In this document: in pieces, positions 1 to 9,649 of the stretch
Position numbering within the stretch: position 1 is the first letter of the stretch
Layout: the number at the start of each line of letters is the position of its first letter
Notes under the pieces: model-generated
Databases searched by the model: none
What the model saw: only the letters and a program-made list of their open reading frames with translations
Told to the model about the DNA's origin: nothing
Made by a program: the position numbers and the translations under genes
Source of the DNA: Prevotellaceae bacterium
GTDB lineage: Bacteria > Bacteroidota > Bacteroidia > Bacteroidales > UBA932
Direction of reading: 5' to 3'
Assembly: GCA_031257655.1 (NCBI GenBank)
Contig: JAIROF010000146.1
Coordinates: 1 to 23,034, forward strand
Length of the DNA stretch: 23,034 nt

Positions 1-100
1 GACTTCGGCGCCATGTATTTACAAGCCTTGAACTGAGCGTAGCGACCTCACGAACACCTTTATAAAAAAACACAAGGTGAGTAACGGGCGACCACCTACC

Positions 101-131
101 GTAGCATGGGGTAAAACCCCATGCTACTTTT
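101..131 (+). terminator. Terminator-like hairpin with short T run
   Basis: A perfect 12-bp inverted repeat (101-112 with 116-127) with a 3-base AAA loop is followed directly by TTTT. This is the form of a rho-independent terminator for a gene left of the window, although the T run is short. It would also work in part on the other strand. Confidence 0.5.
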
Positions 132-230
132 CACACAGCCTTCGTTGGAGAGGGGCCGGGGGTGAGGTCTCAATTGAGCTAAAAATCAGATATTAGGCAG
201 CGGTATGCGTAACACGAGCTGAGCCGCATC

Positions 231-290
231 GAAACAAGAATGGCATTGATAATCAATATGATTATGAGTTAATCGAGGTAATATCCATTG
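231..290 (+). repeat. 60-bp dispersed repeat, copy 1 (inverted partner at 20202-20261)
   Basis: The stretch matches the reverse complement of 20202-20261 at 50 of 60 positions. The first 11 bases are identical, then 16 more after one mismatch. Almost all differences are transitions. It contains the small palindrome ATTGATAATCAAT (245-257). It lies in the gene-free leader before transketolase. Confidence 0.7.
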
Positions 291-291
291 G

Positions 292-316
292 TTTACAACA
301 GCACAATTGTTGTAAA
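292..316. other. 9-bp hairpin in transketolase leader
   Basis: TTTACAACA (292-300) pairs perfectly with TGTTGTAAA (308-316) around a 7-base loop. It sits about 90 bases before the transketolase start and directly follows the 60-bp repeat. It could be an operator or part of the repeat; the sequence alone does not decide. Confidence 0.4.
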
Positions 317-402
317 ATGCTAACAATCGACAAATTAAGCAGCTTGCGAAAGTTGAGCAATTTTCTAATCATAAATCATTTAATCACAAAATACAAAAAA
401 AT

Positions 403-2445
403 ATGAATGAGGTAAAAACCTTAAATTGTGCTGCGGACAACATCCGTATTTTGGCGGCAGCCATGGTCGAAAAAGCCAAATCCGGGCACCCGGGGGGCGC
501 TATGGGCGGCGCAGATTTCGTCAACGTGCTCTTCTCCGAGTTCCTGAATTACGACCCCTGCGATGCGGCGTGGATAAACCGCGACCGCTTTTTTCTCGAC
601 CCCGGTCACATGTCGCCCATGCTGTACAGCGTGCTCGCCCTCTGCGGAAAGTACACCACAGGCGAGCTGGCGGCCTTTCGCCAGTGGGGAAGCCCCACAC
701 CGGGGCACCCTGAGCTGGACGTGCAGCGCGGCGTGGAGAACACCTCCGGACCGCTGGGGCAGGGGCACACCATGGCCGTAGGAGCAGCCATTGCAGAGCG
801 ATTCCTGGCAGCCCGCTTCGGCGAATGGATGTGCCACAAAACATACGCCTTCATTTCGGACGGCGGCGTGCAGGAGGAGATCTCTCAGGGCGCCGGACGA
901 ATCGCAGGATACCTCGGACTGCACAACCTCATCATGTTCTACGACAGCAACGGAATCCAGCTTTCTACCGAAACGAGCGCCGTAACGGACGAAGACACGG
1001 CAAAGAAGTACGAAGCCTGGGGATGGAACGTCGTCGCCATCGACGGCAACAACGCCCTGCAAATTCGCGAAGCGCTGCAAAAAGCCAACGCCGAGCGGCA
1101 GCGCCCAACGCTCATCATAGGCAAAACCATCATGGGCAAAGGCGCGCGCACCGCCGCCGGCGGCAGCTTTGAAAACAAAACCGCCACGCACGGCATGCCG
1201 CTGGGCGAAGCCGGCGCCTCGTTTGAGGAAACCGTCAAAAACCTGAGCGGAGACCCCGCAAACCCCTTCGTAATTTTCGACGAAACCGCCAAGCTCTACG
1301 CCGACCGAAAGGCTGCGCTGGAAAAAATGGCCGCCGCAAAAAAGGCGGAGCAGGCGGCATGGGAAAAAGACCACCCGGAGCTCGCAGAAAACCTCAAAAA
1401 ATTCTTCTCCAAAGGCGCACCCGAAGTCGACTACGCAGGCATTGCGCAAAAGGAAAATCAGGCCACCCGCGCGGCGTCGTCTGCCGTGCTGGCTGCGCTC
1501 GCCCGGAGCGTGGACAACATGGTGGTATCCTCCGCCGACCTGTCGAACTCCGACAAGACCGACGGTTTTTTGAAGCACAGCCGCGCGTTTACCAAGGGCG
1601 ACTTTTCGGGCGCCTTTCTGCAGGCCGGCGTGAGCGAGCTGACCATGGCCTGCGTGATGAACGGCATGGCGCTGCACGGCGGCGTTATTCCGGTGTGCGG
1701 CACCTTCTTTGTATTCTCCGACTACATGAAGCCTGCGGTGAGGCTGGCCGCCCTCATGCAGCTGCCCGTAAAGTACATCTGGACGCACGACGCTTTCCGC
1801 GTTGGCGAGGACGGGCCTACGCACCAGCCGGTGGAGCAGGAGGCGCAAATCCGACTCTTGGAGCAGCTCAAAAACCACCGAGGGCAAAGCAGCATGCTGG
1901 TGCTCCGACCGGCAGACGCGCAGGAAACAACGGCGGCCTGGAAGCTGGCGCTGGAGAACACCGCTACGCCTACGGCGCTCATCCTTTCGCGGCAAAACAT
2001 CAAAGACCTGCCCGCCGCCGGCGGAAACCGCTACGAAGAGGCGCTGCAGGCAAGCCGAGGCGCCTACGTGGTGCAGCAGGCCGAAACCCCAGACGTGGTG
2101 CTGCTCGCCAACGGATCGGAGGTCGCCACGCTGGTGGACGCCGCAAAGCTCCTGGAGGAGCGAAAAAAGCTCCGCGTCCAAATCGTTTCCGCCCCAAGCG
2201 AAGGCCTGTTCTTTGCGCAGGACGACGCCTACCGCCGGAAGGTCATCCCCGCAGGCGTGCCCGTATTTGGCCTTACCGCTGGATTGCCTTCTACACTCCA
2301 CCGCTTTGTGGGCGACAGCGGCGCGGTGTTTGGGCTCGACCACTTCGGCCTCTCCGCGCCATACAAGGTGCTGGACGAAAAGTTCGGCTTTACGCCAGAA
2401 AACGTATTCTTGCAGGTAGAAAAGCTGCTGGAAGGCAAACCCTGA
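403..2445 (+). CDS. tkt: Transketolase
   Basis: Thiamine-diphosphate enzyme of the non-oxidative pentose phosphate pathway; it moves two-carbon ketol units between sugar phosphates in the cytoplasm. At 680 residues it is full length. Visible landmarks are KSGHPGG (His29), DPGHMSP (66-72), GPLGQGH (116-122), the cofactor region SDGGVQEE followed by FYDSNGIQLS (about 152-190), a GVSELTM segment carrying the expected catalytic Glu in the pyrimidine domain, and THDAFRVGEDGPTHQPVEQ in the second half. The usual GDG of the cofactor motif reads SDG here; I recall this form from Bacteroidetes transketolases. The ATG at 403 follows an A-rich leader typical of the phylum. It stands alone, 47 bases before uvrB, and could be co-transcribed with it. 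Confidence 0.95.
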   Translation: MNEVKTLNCAADNIRILAAAMVEKAKSGHPGGAMGGADFVNVLFSEFLNYDPCDAAWINRDRFFLDPGHMSPMLYSVLALCGKYTTGELAAFRQWGSPTPGHPELDVQRGVENTSGPLGQGHTMAVGAAIAERFLAARFGEWMCHKTYAFISDGGVQEEISQGAGRIAGYLGLHNLIMFYDSNGIQLSTETSAVTDEDTAKKYEAWGWNVVAIDGNNALQIREALQKANAERQRPTLIIGKTIMGKGARTAAGGSFENKTATHGMPLGEAGASFEETVKNLSGDPANPFVIFDETAKLYADRKAALEKMAAAKKAEQAAWEKDHPELAENLKKFFSKGAPEVDYAGIAQKENQATRAASSAVLAALARSVDNMVVSSADLSNSDKTDGFLKHSRAFTKGDFSGAFLQAGVSELTMACVMNGMALHGGVIPVCGTFFVFSDYMKPAVRLAALMQLPVKYIWTHDAFRVGEDGPTHQPVEQEAQIRLLEQLKNHRGQSSMLVLRPADAQETTAAWKLALENTATPTALILSRQNIKDLPAAGGNRYEEALQASRGAYVVQQAETPDVVLLANGSEVATLVDAAKLLEERKKLRVQIVSAPSEGLFFAQDDAYRRKVIPAGVPVFGLTAGLPSTLHRFVGDSGAVFGLDHFGLSAPYKVLDEKFGFTPENVFLQVEKLLEGKP

Positions 2446-2492
2446 ACGCTCCATGACCCTTTGCCTCCCTTCACCCTAAAAATTAGCATCCC

Positions 2493-4511
<2,019 letters not shown>

Positions 4512-4832
4512 AAGGGTGAGGAGGATTTCCGAACGGCGAAAAGCGCGGAAGTTCAGGCAGGTATATCAGAAGACTTATCCATGATCGAATAACGCTAAAC
4601 CACCTAATTGAGGAGGTATGGCTGTACTATATAAAATGATTGCTATGATTGCCGGCGCATGTAGCGCTGTAGAGACGCACGCCGTGCGTCTCGCGGCGCG
4701 CGTCTCGCTGCGCATCGCGCCACAGCGCCATTTCGTCGCTGAGGCGCGCGCCGCGCGTCTCTACAGCGCCATTTCGCCGCTATTTTCATCGCCGAGCGCC
4801 TCAAAAAAAGAATTAACCCAAAATTTACTACT
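4512..4832. other. Gap between uvrB and the amidotransferase, with nested repeats
   Basis: The left half (4512-4620) holds nothing I recognise beyond two purine-rich GAGGAGG stretches. The right half is a cluster of inverted and direct repeats (4664-4781). A 72-codon reading frame from 4618 runs through the repeats and has low-complexity Ala/Arg/Ser content; I do not call it a gene. Confidence 0.55.
4664..4781. repeat. Nested inverted and direct repeat, GAGACGCAC family
   Basis: An outer perfect 15-bp inverted repeat (4664-4678 with 4755-4769) encloses a tight 9-bp hairpin (4672-4680 with 4684-4692, 3-base loop). A 19-bp direct repeat with one mismatch (4722-4740 and 4763-4781) overlaps the right arm. 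The two hairpins share the GAGACGC arm, so they are alternative folds. Sequences with the GTAGAGACGCAC core are, from memory, widely dispersed between genes in Bacteroidetes and may be small non-autonomous elements. Confidence 0.65.
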
Positions 4833-5540
4833 ATGACAAAAATCAACCTTTTGCTATGCGACACCTTTCCGGGGCTGCTGCCGCCTGAAATTCCCTCGTA
4901 TGCGGGCATGTTTCAGCAGCTTTTTGCTTCGGTTGACCCCGATGCTCAGCTGGCCATATTTGACGTTCGGCAGCAAGCCTACCCGTCGTCGCTGAGCGGC
5001 GAAGAGCTCTACCTGATAACGGGCAGCAACGCTTCGGCCTACGACGATACCGCCTGGATAGGCCGGCTGCAGGAGTTCATCCGCCTGCTGTACGCCCGGC
5101 GCATGCCCGTTGCCGGCGTTTGCTTTGGCCATCAGGTGGTGGCGCAGGCGCTTGGGGGGCGCGTGGCGCGCGCAGCGCAGGGGTGGGGGGCAGGCGTTCG
5201 CGCCGCGCAGGTGGCAGACGCCGCCGCAACGCCCTACTTCCCGCGCGGGCAAATGCGGCTGCTCTACAACCACCACGACCAGGTGGTCGCGCTGCCCCCC
5301 GATGCCGTGCGCTTTGCCGCCAGCGAATTTTGCCCAAACGAAGGGTTTTACATCGGCGGCTGCGTGCTGACCTTCCAGGGGCACCCCGAGTACACGCGCG
5401 CCTACAGCCGCCACCTGCTGCTCCGCCACGCGCGCGGCGAGCCCGAGCAGGTGCGGGAAAACGCCCTCCAAAGCCTGGCCGAAGCAACCGACCACCTCGC
5501 CGCCGCAAGGTGGATGCTGGACATGGTGAAGCAAAGGTAG
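4833..5540 (+). CDS. Class I glutamine amidotransferase-like protein
   Basis: A 235-residue free-standing GATase domain of the GMP-synthase-like type. The nucleophile elbow is GVCFGHQ (Cys97), and the His-Glu pair is in FQGHPEYT (His184, Glu186), so the Cys-His-Glu triad is complete. LLYNHHDQV (143-151) is the usual substrate-side loop. Such stand-alone proteins release ammonia from glutamine or cleave gamma-glutamyl bonds of small metabolites or peptides; the real substrate cannot be read from the sequence. The ATG at 4833 follows an AT-rich leader. The gene is not clearly part of an operon, as 312 bases and promoter-like boxes separate it from the TetR start. Confidence 0.85.
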   Translation: MTKINLLLCDTFPGLLPPEIPSYAGMFQQLFASVDPDAQLAIFDVRQQAYPSSLSGEELYLITGSNASAYDDTAWIGRLQEFIRLLYARRMPVAGVCFGHQVVAQALGGRVARAAQGWGAGVRAAQVADAAATPYFPRGQMRLLYNHHDQVVALPPDAVRFAASEFCPNEGFYIGGCVLTFQGHPEYTRAYSRHLLLRHARGEPEQVRENALQSLAEATDHLAAARWMLDMVKQR

Positions 5541-5617
5541 CCCAAGCAGGCCGCACTCCAAGTCATCGTGAAAAATCCGTTTTTCGTCGGGTGTTGTGGG
5601 GGCATTAGCAGAATTTG

Positions 5618-5650
5618 TTTGCAGCAGCGCGCTGCGGTGCGCTACCTTTG
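5618..5650 (+). promoter_or_regulatory. Candidate Bacteroidetes promoter P1 before tetR
   Basis: TTTG at 5618-5621 and TACCTTTG at 5643-5650 match the Bacteroidetes -33 TTTG and -7 TAnnTTTG elements with a 21-base spacer. Transcription would begin near 5657. The spacer contains the palindrome-like GCAGCGCGCTGC, a possible operator. Confidence 0.5.
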
Positions 5651-5710
5651 CCCCGAAGTAAAAAAAAGCGCCATTCGCCCCTTTTAACACAATAAAATGC
5701 GAAAACTGCT

Positions 5711-5739
5711 TTTGTTTCCAAAGTTTTCTTCTACATTTG
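5711..5739 (+). promoter_or_regulatory. Candidate Bacteroidetes promoter P2 before tetR
   Basis: TTTG at 5711-5714 and TACATTTG at 5732-5739 match the same two elements with a 17-base spacer. It lies inside the in-frame extension that would be coding if translation began at 5697, which argues for the later start at 5853. Confidence 0.5.
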
Positions 5740-5852
5740 CACCGCTTTTCCTCGAAGAGCGCGCCACCTTTGGAATTTACCGCTGCGCAGCGCCCCGCCT
5801 TTACGGCGCGAAAGCCTTTGCGCAGCAAAAGCAAAAAAAGCGAACCCCACTT

Positions 5853-6584
5853 ATGGATAGCGAAAACGTAAAAGAACGAATCGTCAAGCATGCGGCGGAG
5901 CTCTTTGCAGGGCACGGCTGCAAGTCGGTTACCATGGACGACATTGCCTCGTCGATGGGCATCTCCAAGCGCACCATCTACGAAATTTTTCGGGACAAGA
6001 CCAGCCTCGTGGAGGCCTGCATCCACTCCTTCTACGAGCAGGGGCGGCGCGACGTGGAGCACATCCTCAGCAGCGACAACGACAACGTTTTCAGCGCCAT
6101 CTTCTCCTTTGCGCAGGCCACATCGCAGGTGATGCTCCAGCTGCGGTGCAGCTTTTTCAGAGAAATCCAAAAGTATTTTCCCGACGTATTCGCCACCACC
6201 GTGCAGCAGTACCGCGACCAGCACACGCGCAACGCCAAATGCATCCTGCTGCGCGGGCAAAAGGAGGGCTTATTTAAGGACAGCATAGACGCCGACGGCG
6301 CCGCCGTCCTCATGACCACCATTACCAGCGCCATCCTCACCAGCAACATGTTTGAGGCGCTGGGGTACGACCGGCGAAAAATGCTGGGCAACTTGGTGTA
6401 CAACTACATGCGCGGCATCTCCACCCCAAAGGGGCTGAGGGTAATGGAGCGCCTGCGCGAAGCGTACAACCTGCCGGATATCTTTTCGCTCAGCAAGGCG
6501 CCGCTGCGCGCGGGCGGCAAAGCGCCGGAAAGGCGGCAAGCAGTAAAGCACAACACAACTCAACAAAAATTATTAAGCAAATGA
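5853..6584 (+). CDS. TetR family transcriptional regulator
   Basis: A 243-residue TetR-type repressor. The N-terminal helix-turn-helix covers about residues 8-55, with AAELFAGHGCKSVTMDDIA followed by MGISKRTIYEIFRDKTSLVE, the family signature. The C-terminal ligand domain is, as usual, not conserved enough to read. The reading frame is open back to an ATG at 5697, but those 52 codons are not TetR-like and overlap a promoter-like box; the ATG at 5853 gives a standard N-terminus. The stop overlaps the next start (ATGA), so it is translationally coupled to the outer membrane factor. It most likely represses this efflux operon, and itself, until a ligand binds. Confidence 0.88.
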   Translation: MDSENVKERIVKHAAELFAGHGCKSVTMDDIASSMGISKRTIYEIFRDKTSLVEACIHSFYEQGRRDVEHILSSDNDNVFSAIFSFAQATSQVMLQLRCSFFREIQKYFPDVFATTVQQYRDQHTRNAKCILLRGQKEGLFKDSIDADGAAVLMTTITSAILTSNMFEALGYDRRKMLGNLVYNYMRGISTPKGLRVMERLREAYNLPDIFSLSKAPLRAGGKAPERRQAVKHNTTQQKLLSK

Positions 6585-7921
6585 AGAAACTAATGCTGAC
6601 GGCAGGGTGCTGCCTCGCGCTGGCAGGCGGACTTGCGGCGCAGGCGACGGCGGATACCCTCAAGGTGGACCTGAAAAAAGCGCTGGATATTGCGCTGAGC
6701 GACAACCCAACGATCAAAATTGCCGACAAGGAAATTGAGCGGGTGGACTACTCCAAAAAAGCGGCCTGGTACGGCCTCCTCCCATCGCTCAGCGGAACGG
6801 CGCAGTACGGAAAGTACGTTATGCCTTCGGCGATGAGCATGATGGGGCAGGTGATGGATTCGCCCACAGACTTCACCGCCTCGGCAACCCTCTCGCTCTC
6901 CCTGCCCCTGATAGCGCCCGCCCTGTGGCGCTCTATCCAGCTCACAACGCTGGATATGCAGCTGGCGGCGGAAAAAGCGCGCGCCTCCAAAATTACCCTC
7001 CACAACGACGTCACCAAAGCCTACTACAACATCCTGCTGGCAAAAGATTCGTACAAGGCGCTGCAGGAGGGATACAACATTGCTAAGGAAAACTACGAGC
7101 TCGCCAAGCTGCGCTACGAAACGGGCATGGCGGCAGAGTACGACTACGTTTCGGCAGAGGTGCAGATGAACAACTTGCTGCCAAACCTGCTGCAGGTGGA
7201 AAACGGCGTTGCGCAAGCCAAGATGTACCTCAAAGTGCTGATTGGGCTGAACGTGGAGGTCGCGCTGGAGGTTGAAGGCAACCTTGCTGATTTTGAGGCA
7301 AGCGTTGCCAAGGCAAACAGCGAGCACGAAATTTCGCTCCAAAACAACTCCGACCTGACGCAGCTCGATATCCAGCACCTACAGCTGCAAAAAGCGCTGC
7401 AAATACAGCGAACGCAGCATTTGCCTACGCTGGCCGCTTTTGGAAACTTCGGCTATAACGCTACGGGAAACAAGGAAACGGATATAAATTTTGGGGCAAT
7501 ACCCATGCACGTGGAGGCCTCAAGGGAGGCGTTCAGCCAGGGAATGATCATCGGCCTGCAGCTCAGCGTCCCCATCTTTAGCGGATTCTCGAACACCATT
7601 AAGGAAAAGCAAATAAAAATACAGGCAAAGGAGCTGGAGCTGCAGCGCGAATACCTCAAAAGCTCGCTGACGGTGCAGGCCCGCACGGCGCTGGACAACA
7701 TGGATAAGGCGGTGCGCCAAATGGAATCGAACAAAAAGGCGGTGGAGCTCGCCGAAAAGGGATACCGAATTTCGGGAAACCGGTACAACACCGGAATGGG
7801 CACCATGCTCGAGCTCAACAGCTCGGCGCTCGCGCTCACGCAGTCCAAGCTCTCATACCATCAGGCCATCGCGGACTACCTCTCGGCAAAGGCCGATTAC
7901 GAAAAAATTGCAGGAAACTAA
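6581..7921 (+). CDS. TolC-like outer membrane efflux protein
   Basis: Outer membrane channel of a tripartite efflux pump. The 446-residue protein begins with a signal peptide (about 1-24, MKKLMLTAGCCLALAGGLAA, Ala-rich cleavage region). The rest has the alternating long helices of the OEP fold: repeat 1 at about 30-225 with AKLRYETGMAAEYDYVSAEV, repeat 2 at about 240-440 with GYRISGNRYNTGMGTMLELN, the duplicated pattern of this family. The start overlaps the tetR stop by ATGA, and 23 bases separate the end from the membrane fusion protein. It forms trimers that reach from the outer membrane to the fusion protein. Confidence 0.92.
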   Translation: MKKLMLTAGCCLALAGGLAAQATADTLKVDLKKALDIALSDNPTIKIADKEIERVDYSKKAAWYGLLPSLSGTAQYGKYVMPSAMSMMGQVMDSPTDFTASATLSLSLPLIAPALWRSIQLTTLDMQLAAEKARASKITLHNDVTKAYYNILLAKDSYKALQEGYNIAKENYELAKLRYETGMAAEYDYVSAEVQMNNLLPNLLQVENGVAQAKMYLKVLIGLNVEVALEVEGNLADFEASVAKANSEHEISLQNNSDLTQLDIQHLQLQKALQIQRTQHLPTLAAFGNFGYNATGNKETDINFGAIPMHVEASREAFSQGMIIGLQLSVPIFSGFSNTIKEKQIKIQAKELELQREYLKSSLTVQARTALDNMDKAVRQMESNKKAVELAEKGYRISGNRYNTGMGTMLELNSSALALTQSKLSYHQAIADYLSAKADYEKIAGN

Positions 7922-7944
7922 ATAAATCTCAAAATAACAACAGC

Positions 7945-9003
7945 ATGAAAAAAGTAGTAACATCATTTCCCCGTTTGGGGTTGGGAGGCGCCATCGCCAC
8001 GGCGTCGTTGGCTTTGCTTTCGGGGTGCGGCGGCGGCGCAAAATCGGCGCAGCCGGCGGCAGATTCGGCAAGCGTGGTGATGATCAAATCGGAGGTGGTG
8101 CGCCGCCAATCGGTGGAGCAAATACGCGAGTACACCGGCAGCATTAGCCCCTACTCAAAGAATATGATTGCCAGCCAAAGCGCCATGCGCATCGACAGGA
8201 TACTCGCGGAGGTGGGCGACCACGTGGCCGCCGGACAGCTGCTGGTGCAAATGGAGGAAACCGGCTACCTGCAGTCAAAGCTGCAGGTGGAAAACCTCCG
8301 CGTGGACTACGAGCGCTCCAAGTCCCTCTTTGAAACGGGCGGCATCGCCAGGCAGCAGCTCGACCAGCTCAAAACGCAGCTGAGCGTAGCCGAAGAATCG
8401 CTCGCCAACCTCGAAAAAAATACGCGCCTCCTCTCGCCCATCACCGGCGTGGTAACCCAGCGCCTCTTTGACAACGGCGACATGACCGGAGGCCAGCCCA
8501 TCCTGCAGGTGCAGCAGCTAAGGCCCGTTAAGGTGCTCATCAACGTTCAGGAGGAGTTCTTTTCGCTGGTAAACACCCGCATGAACGCCGACATTAAGGT
8601 GGACATCTACCCGGACGAAACCTTTGTGGGCAGGGTAAACCTCGTGTACCCCACCATCGACAACATGACCCACACCTTCACCACCGAAATTACCTACGCC
8701 AACGGCAACCTGAAGATGCGCCCCGGCATGTTTGCCCGCGTGGTGCTCAACTTCGGCAGCATCGACCGCGTGGTAGCGCCCGACAAGGCCGTCATCAAGC
8801 AGGCCGGCACCGACGAGCGCTTCGTGTACGTCGTCAACGCCGACAACACGGTGAGCCACCGCACGGTGAAGCTGGGGCAGCGCCTGAGCAACGCCTACGA
8901 AATCCTATCGGGCCTCGACGACGGCGAAAAGGTGGTGACGGCCGGCATCAGCCGCCTCATCAACGGCGCCGCCGTGCAGGAGGTCGCCGGGCTGGCGGAG
9001 TAA
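7945..9003 (+). CDS. RND efflux periplasmic adaptor (membrane fusion lipoprotein)
   Basis: A 352-residue HlyD/AcrA-type adaptor. The N-terminus is a lipoprotein signal with lipobox LLSGC (Cys28), so it is anchored in the inner membrane by lipid. The biotinyl-lipoyl-like half motifs flank a short helical hairpin: DRILAEVGDHVAAGQLLVQM (about 90-109) and LSPITGVVTQRLFDNGDMTG (about 163-182). Beta-barrel and membrane-proximal domains follow (VYPTIDNMTHTF, LRPGMFARV-like KMRPGMFARV). It joins the TolC-like channel to an RND pump. In related operons the pump follows at once; here a truncated foreign gene begins right after the TAA, in the same reading frame. Confidence 0.92.
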   Translation: MKKVVTSFPRLGLGGAIATASLALLSGCGGGAKSAQPAADSASVVMIKSEVVRRQSVEQIREYTGSISPYSKNMIASQSAMRIDRILAEVGDHVAAGQLLVQMEETGYLQSKLQVENLRVDYERSKSLFETGGIARQQLDQLKTQLSVAEESLANLEKNTRLLSPITGVVTQRLFDNGDMTGGQPILQVQQLRPVKVLINVQEEFFSLVNTRMNADIKVDIYPDETFVGRVNLVYPTIDNMTHTFTTEITYANGNLKMRPGMFARVVLNFGSIDRVVAPDKAVIKQAGTDERFVYVVNADNTVSHRTVKLGQRLSNAYEILSGLDDGEKVVTAGISRLINGAAVQEVAGLAE

Positions 9004-9012
9004 TGCCGAAGC

Positions 9013-9315
9013 TTGAGAGGCTACACGGTAGCGCTGATTTTCTTTTGGCTACGTTCGCCGGAGCTGGCTGTCGGCAGGGTTGCGCAGCGCGTTGCCGCCG
9101 GCGGACACGCCATCGCCGAAAACGTTATCAGGCGACGATATGCGGCGGGTATTCGCAACCTGTTCCTACGCTACATGAAAGAAGTAGATTGCTGGATTTT
9201 AGCGGATAATTCAACCTCTCCGCTCGAAGTCGTGGCAAAAGGCGGCAAAAATCGGCAAAGCAAGCTGGTAAATGAATTGCTATATAAAACCATCGAAAGC
9301 TATGGCGCAAAATAA
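9013..9315 (+). pseudogene. 5'-truncated zeta-toxin-like ATPase (COG4185 type)
   Basis: The frame reads as the C-terminal half of a zeta-toxin/COG4185 family protein: GYTVALIFFWLRSPELAVGR, then RVAAGGHAIAENVIRRRY and an SYGAK end. The N-terminal half, with the P-loop that binds ATP, is absent: the homology starts at about 9013, four codons after the TAA of the adaptor gene and in the same frame. About 100 of an expected 190-200 residues remain. Without the P-loop it cannot be an active kinase. The first possible initiation codon is a TTG at 9013, so whether it is translated at all is open. Confidence 0.75.
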
Positions 9316-9514
9316 AGCTATGATGCAAGATAAAGAATTTGAGGAGCTATGCGACAAGATTGTCAAAGGGGCAGCGCTGGCGTATGAGCGCCTTGTGGCG
9401 CAAAAGAAAAAGGAGGACGGCGAGCTTATTTTTGGAATAGACGGAAAAATTGTGCGGGTCAAAGTTCGCGACCTGCCCGAAAACGGCGCAACCCGCAAGG
9501 CGCAGCCAAAATAA
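9302..9514 (+). CDS. Small zeta-toxin partner protein, possible antitoxin
   Basis: A 70-residue intact small protein whose start overlaps the end of the truncated zeta gene by 14 bases. The sequence has a charged N-terminal helix (DKEFEELCDKIVKGAALAYERL) and a short C-terminal beta region (GIDGKIVRVKVRDL). From memory, small ORFs with this KIVKG...ERL...GKIV pattern accompany COG4185 genes in Bacteroidetes and are thought to be antitoxins. The longer frame from 9272 is possible, but the ATG at 9302 gives the clean N-terminus. With its toxin beheaded, it would be an orphan, unless it counters a toxin encoded elsewhere. Confidence 0.6.
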   Translation: MAQNKAMMQDKEFEELCDKIVKGAALAYERLVAQKKKEDGELIFGIDGKIVRVKVRDLPENGATRKAQPK

Positions 9515-9637
9515 TCGCTAACTTTACACCCTCAAGCTGGGCGGGCAGGATTGCTGCAACGTTACGCCCTCAGCTCTGGAAAAAGGTATGGGCACATTTT
9601 GAAAGGCGATACTGCAACACAACAACAACAAAACATA

Positions 9638-9643
9638 AGGAGG
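9638..9643 (+). promoter_or_regulatory. Canonical Shine-Dalgarno site for the DUF3990 gene
   Basis: AGGAGG lies six bases before the ATG at 9650. Most genes in the window lack such a site, as is usual in Bacteroidetes. It fixes the start and may hint at a different origin for this gene. Confidence 0.6.
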
Positions 9644-9649
9644 TTTACA

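Larger units (their letters stand above)
1..402. other. Gene-free leader before transketolase
   Basis: No convincing gene is visible here. The stretch holds a small inverted repeat (55-60 with 74-79), a strong hairpin (101-127), a G-rich run at about 150-165 of a kind often dispersed in bacterial intergenic DNA, one copy of a 60-bp repeat (231-290), and a second hairpin (292-316). The last 90 bases before the transketolase start are AT-rich. I do not see a clean TAnnTTTG promoter box close to the start codon. Confidence 0.6.

Noticed and set aside
74..112. Short resemblance to a 16S rRNA stretch (GGTGAGTAACG)
   Set aside because: The similarity is about ten bases and stops at once on both sides; no rRNA structure follows.
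421..2454. A 677-codon open frame on the minus strand opposite transketolase
   Set aside because: It is the antisense shadow of a GC-rich, well-recognised gene; the translation has no family features and is rich in His, Val and Arg.
4618..4836. A 72-codon frame after a GAGGAGG stretch
   Set aside because: Nearly all of it is the nested repeat; the GAGGAGG touches the ATG with no proper spacing, and the product is low-complexity.
5697..5852. ATG at 5697 as the TetR start
   Set aside because: The extra 52 residues do not resemble TetR N-termini and include a promoter-like box; kept only as a finding.
4854..6260. A 468-codon minus-strand frame across the amidotransferase and TetR genes
   Set aside because: It crosses two clear genes and their promoters, and has shadow-like composition without any motif.
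9003..9209. A 68-codon frame from the ATG that overlaps the adaptor stop
   Set aside because: It is an out-of-frame reading of the zeta-toxin fragment, with an Arg/Cys-rich shadow composition.
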